This document shows positions 15,641 through 16,674 of a DNA stretch of 16,674 bases, piece after piece. Origin of the DNA: Actinomycetota bacterium (lineage in GTDB: Bacteria; Actinomycetota; Humimicrobiia; Humimicrobiales; Humimicrobiaceae); the NCBI GenBank assembly GCA_016783995.1, contig JADHVN010000019.1:1-16674 (forward strand), given 5' to 3'. A program made the position numbers and the translations under genes. The stretch's first letter is position 1. Each line of letters opens with the position of its first letter. The notes under the pieces were generated by a model that saw nothing but the letters and a program-made list of their open reading frames with translations, had not been told where the DNA came from and ran no database searches.

Positions 15641-15752
15641 TCCAAAATTTGTAGCTTTTTATAGTGATTTTTTGTCTTTAGATTTTCCCAATTAAAGTTT
15701 TATTTCTTCCAAAATCCATTACCTGCTTTGGAGTCAGAATTAGTTACTTTTT
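15641..15752 (+). repeat. Direct repeat, copy 2 (112 bases)
   Basis: Second copy of the block at 13845-13956, with the first 93 bases (15641-15733) identical. Unlike copy 1 it is not preceded by the nested CTTCCGG hairpin; the sequences diverge sharply at 15640/13844. To its right the two copies diverge after about 15752. A small hairpin TTTCAAT (15782-15788) with ATTGAAA (15792-15798) follows in the spacer toward ogt; the rest of that spacer is featureless A/T DNA. Confidence 0.95.
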
Positions 15753-15848
15753 AACTTTGATTCAAGCTTGGGAACAGCGATTTTCAATATAATTGAAATT
15801 TACTATATATATTATTATTGAACCAGTAAAATATACTTTGCATTTTAA

Positions 15849-16418
15849 CTAGCTTAAAAAACCTACAAAATAATCATTGAATCTAGTATCTAGTGTGGAG
15901 CTTTTCTCCAGACTGAGCAGAAATTCTTTTACTTTCTTCCCTCCTCCAAATTCACCTGGAGTACCATCACTCCTTATAACTCTATGGCATGGCACAATTA
16001 ACATTATGGGATTCTTTTTTAATGCTGAGCCAGCAGCCCTCCATGCCTTTTTATAACCGGCAAGAACAGCCAACTTCCTGTAGCTTATAGTTTTTCCGTG
16101 AGATATGGAAATAGTTGCATTCCATATTTTTTTTTGAAACTGTGTTCCCGCCAAAAACTCCACTTTAAAATCCAGGATTTTTATCTTACCATCCAGGTAC
16201 TCATCAATTTTATTTCTAATATCTTTTGATTCTTTATTAATTAGAGAAAACTCATCTAAACCACTGAAATTATCCTCAATCTTCCCAATATACTTCTGGA
16301 AAGCCTCCCTTTTACATCCCAGAAATAAAACTGTTATTCCGTCAGCTCTGTCTTCCCATAGACAATAAATTACACCTATTTTTGTCATAAATTCAGTTTT
16401 ATTTATATATCTTATCAT
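15849..16418 (-). CDS. ogt: Methylated-DNA--protein-cysteine methyltransferase (O6-alkylguanine repair)
   Basis: Suicide repair protein that moves the alkyl group from O6-alkylguanine to its own cysteine. The 189 residues have a poorly conserved N-terminal domain and a clear C-terminal catalytic domain. This shows FQKKIW (94-99), the helix-turn-helix region ISYRKLAVLAGYKKAWRAAG (111-130), SALKKNP (131-137) and the active-site motif IVPCHRV (141-147; C144), followed by GTPGEFGGGKKVKEFLLSLE. About 18 residues follow the usual end of the domain. No good ribosome binding site stands before the ATG at 16418 or the next Met at 16388, so the start is uncertain. It lies 42 bases after a small Cys-rich gene and may be read from the same message. 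Confidence 0.93.
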   Translation of the reverse strand: MIRYINKTEFMTKIGVIYCLWEDRADGITVLFLGCKREAFQKYIGKIEDNFSGLDEFSLINKESKDIRNKIDEYLDGKIKILDFKVEFLAGTQFQKKIWNATISISHGKTISYRKLAVLAGYKKAWRAAGSALKKNPIMLIVPCHRVIRSDGTPGEFGGGKKVKEFLLSLEKSSTLDTRFNDYFVGFLS

Positions 16419-16431
16419 TGACGATTAACTT

Positions 16432-16464
16432 AAAAACTAGCTGTGCCGGTTAAAACGGACCTAG
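16432..16464 (-). terminator. Possible terminator between the DUF6485-type gene and ogt
   Basis: On the minus strand an imperfect hairpin pairs CTAG with CTAG (16464-16461 and 16440-16437) and an inner CCG with CGG, and is followed directly by TTTTT (16436-16432). The left arm includes the TAG stop of the upstream gene. The interior pairing is poor, so termination may be partial. Confidence 0.35.
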
Positions 16465-16652
16465 CTATTTAATTTAATGAAGTGTTCAATAGATCTATCG
16501 TAAGTCCTCTCAGCTCTCTGGTCAAAATAGCAGGCCGGAAGTTCACCTAATTGCTTGTGGTAAGCTATGCACTCACAACAGATACCCTTTCTTGAGCAGG
16601 GCTCATAAGTACAGTTGCAGCTTTTTAAATTTCTTTCTTTATTACATTCCAT
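16461..16652 (-). CDS. Small cysteine-rich protein, DUF6485-like
   Basis: A 63-residue protein with eight cysteines (C3, C12, C14, C19, C25, C26, C28, C41), grouped as [19 protein letters not shown] and LPACYF. This matches what I recall of the DUF6485 family: small, probably metal-binding proteins of anaerobes with no established function. The C-terminal part [10 protein letters not shown] is also typical. The ATG has AAAGGA upstream at about 9 bases. Only 22 bases of its upstream region are in the window. The cysteines could hold zinc or an iron-sulfur cluster; this is inference. Confidence 0.85.
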   Translation of the reverse strand: MECNKERNLKSCNCTYEPCSRKGICCECIAYHKQLGELPACYFDQRAERTYDRSIEHFIKLNS

Positions 16653-16674
16653 TTCAATGATTCCTTTCCTTAAT

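Noticed and set aside
15439..15645. 68-codon open frame on the minus strand
   Set aside because: It starts with TTG inside the edge of the repeat, has no ribosome binding site, resembles no family I can name, and overlaps the hairpins. Structured non-coding DNA explains it better, though a remnant of a gene is not excluded.
1..16674. CRISPR array, tRNA or rRNA genes
   Set aside because: No regularly spaced short repeats and no tRNA cloverleaf or rRNA-like sequence were seen.

Overview
The window is AT-rich bacterial DNA with compact, mostly minus-strand housekeeping genes. The order glmU - prs - rplY (ctc) - pth - mfd - prsA-like - mazG closely resembles the Bacillus/Clostridium arrangement. 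The sporulation genes that usually share that neighbourhood (spoVG, spoVT) are not seen. KtrAB-type potassium uptake, a PrsA-like lipoprotein foldase and the two-domain (CTC/TL5) form of bL25 also fit a low-GC, Firmicutes-like organism or an uncultured phylum with similar gene order. The sequence alone does not fix the taxon.

Layout. (1) 1-1854, plus strand: the 3' part of a KtrB/TrkH potassium channel subunit, cut by the window edge, and its KtrA regulatory subunit. (2) 1893-12946, minus strand: one long gene cluster read from right to left. It holds a small CxxC protein, glmU, prs, rplY, pth, mfd, a PrsA/SurA-type lipoprotein isomerase, mazG and pyruvate kinase. The last three genes are joined by ATGA stop/start overlaps, and most other gaps are 5-87 bases. 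The cluster combines cell-wall precursor and PRPP synthesis, translation support, transcription-coupled repair, nucleotide-pool cleaning and the last step of glycolysis. (3) 13022-15848: an accessory region with different character. It holds back-to-back promoter candidates, a MNT-type minimal nucleotidyltransferase (HEPN/MNT antitoxin type) followed by what looks like a truncated HEPN toxin, several strong hairpins, and an SPFH/stomatin gene. A 112-base direct repeat (93 bases identical without interruption) lies on each side of the SPFH gene. A short, GC-richer segment with two hairpins and a possible pseudoknot lies just before the second repeat copy. (4) 15849-16652, minus strand: an Ogt-type O6-alkylguanine-DNA methyltransferase and a small eight-cysteine protein of the DUF6485 type.

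The core genes are ordinary and well conserved. The part that deserves attention is 13.1-15.8 kb, which reads as a site of past mobile-element activity: a broken toxin gene, repeat copies, hairpins and a possible structured RNA. No transposase gene is visible. I found no tRNA, rRNA or CRISPR array.
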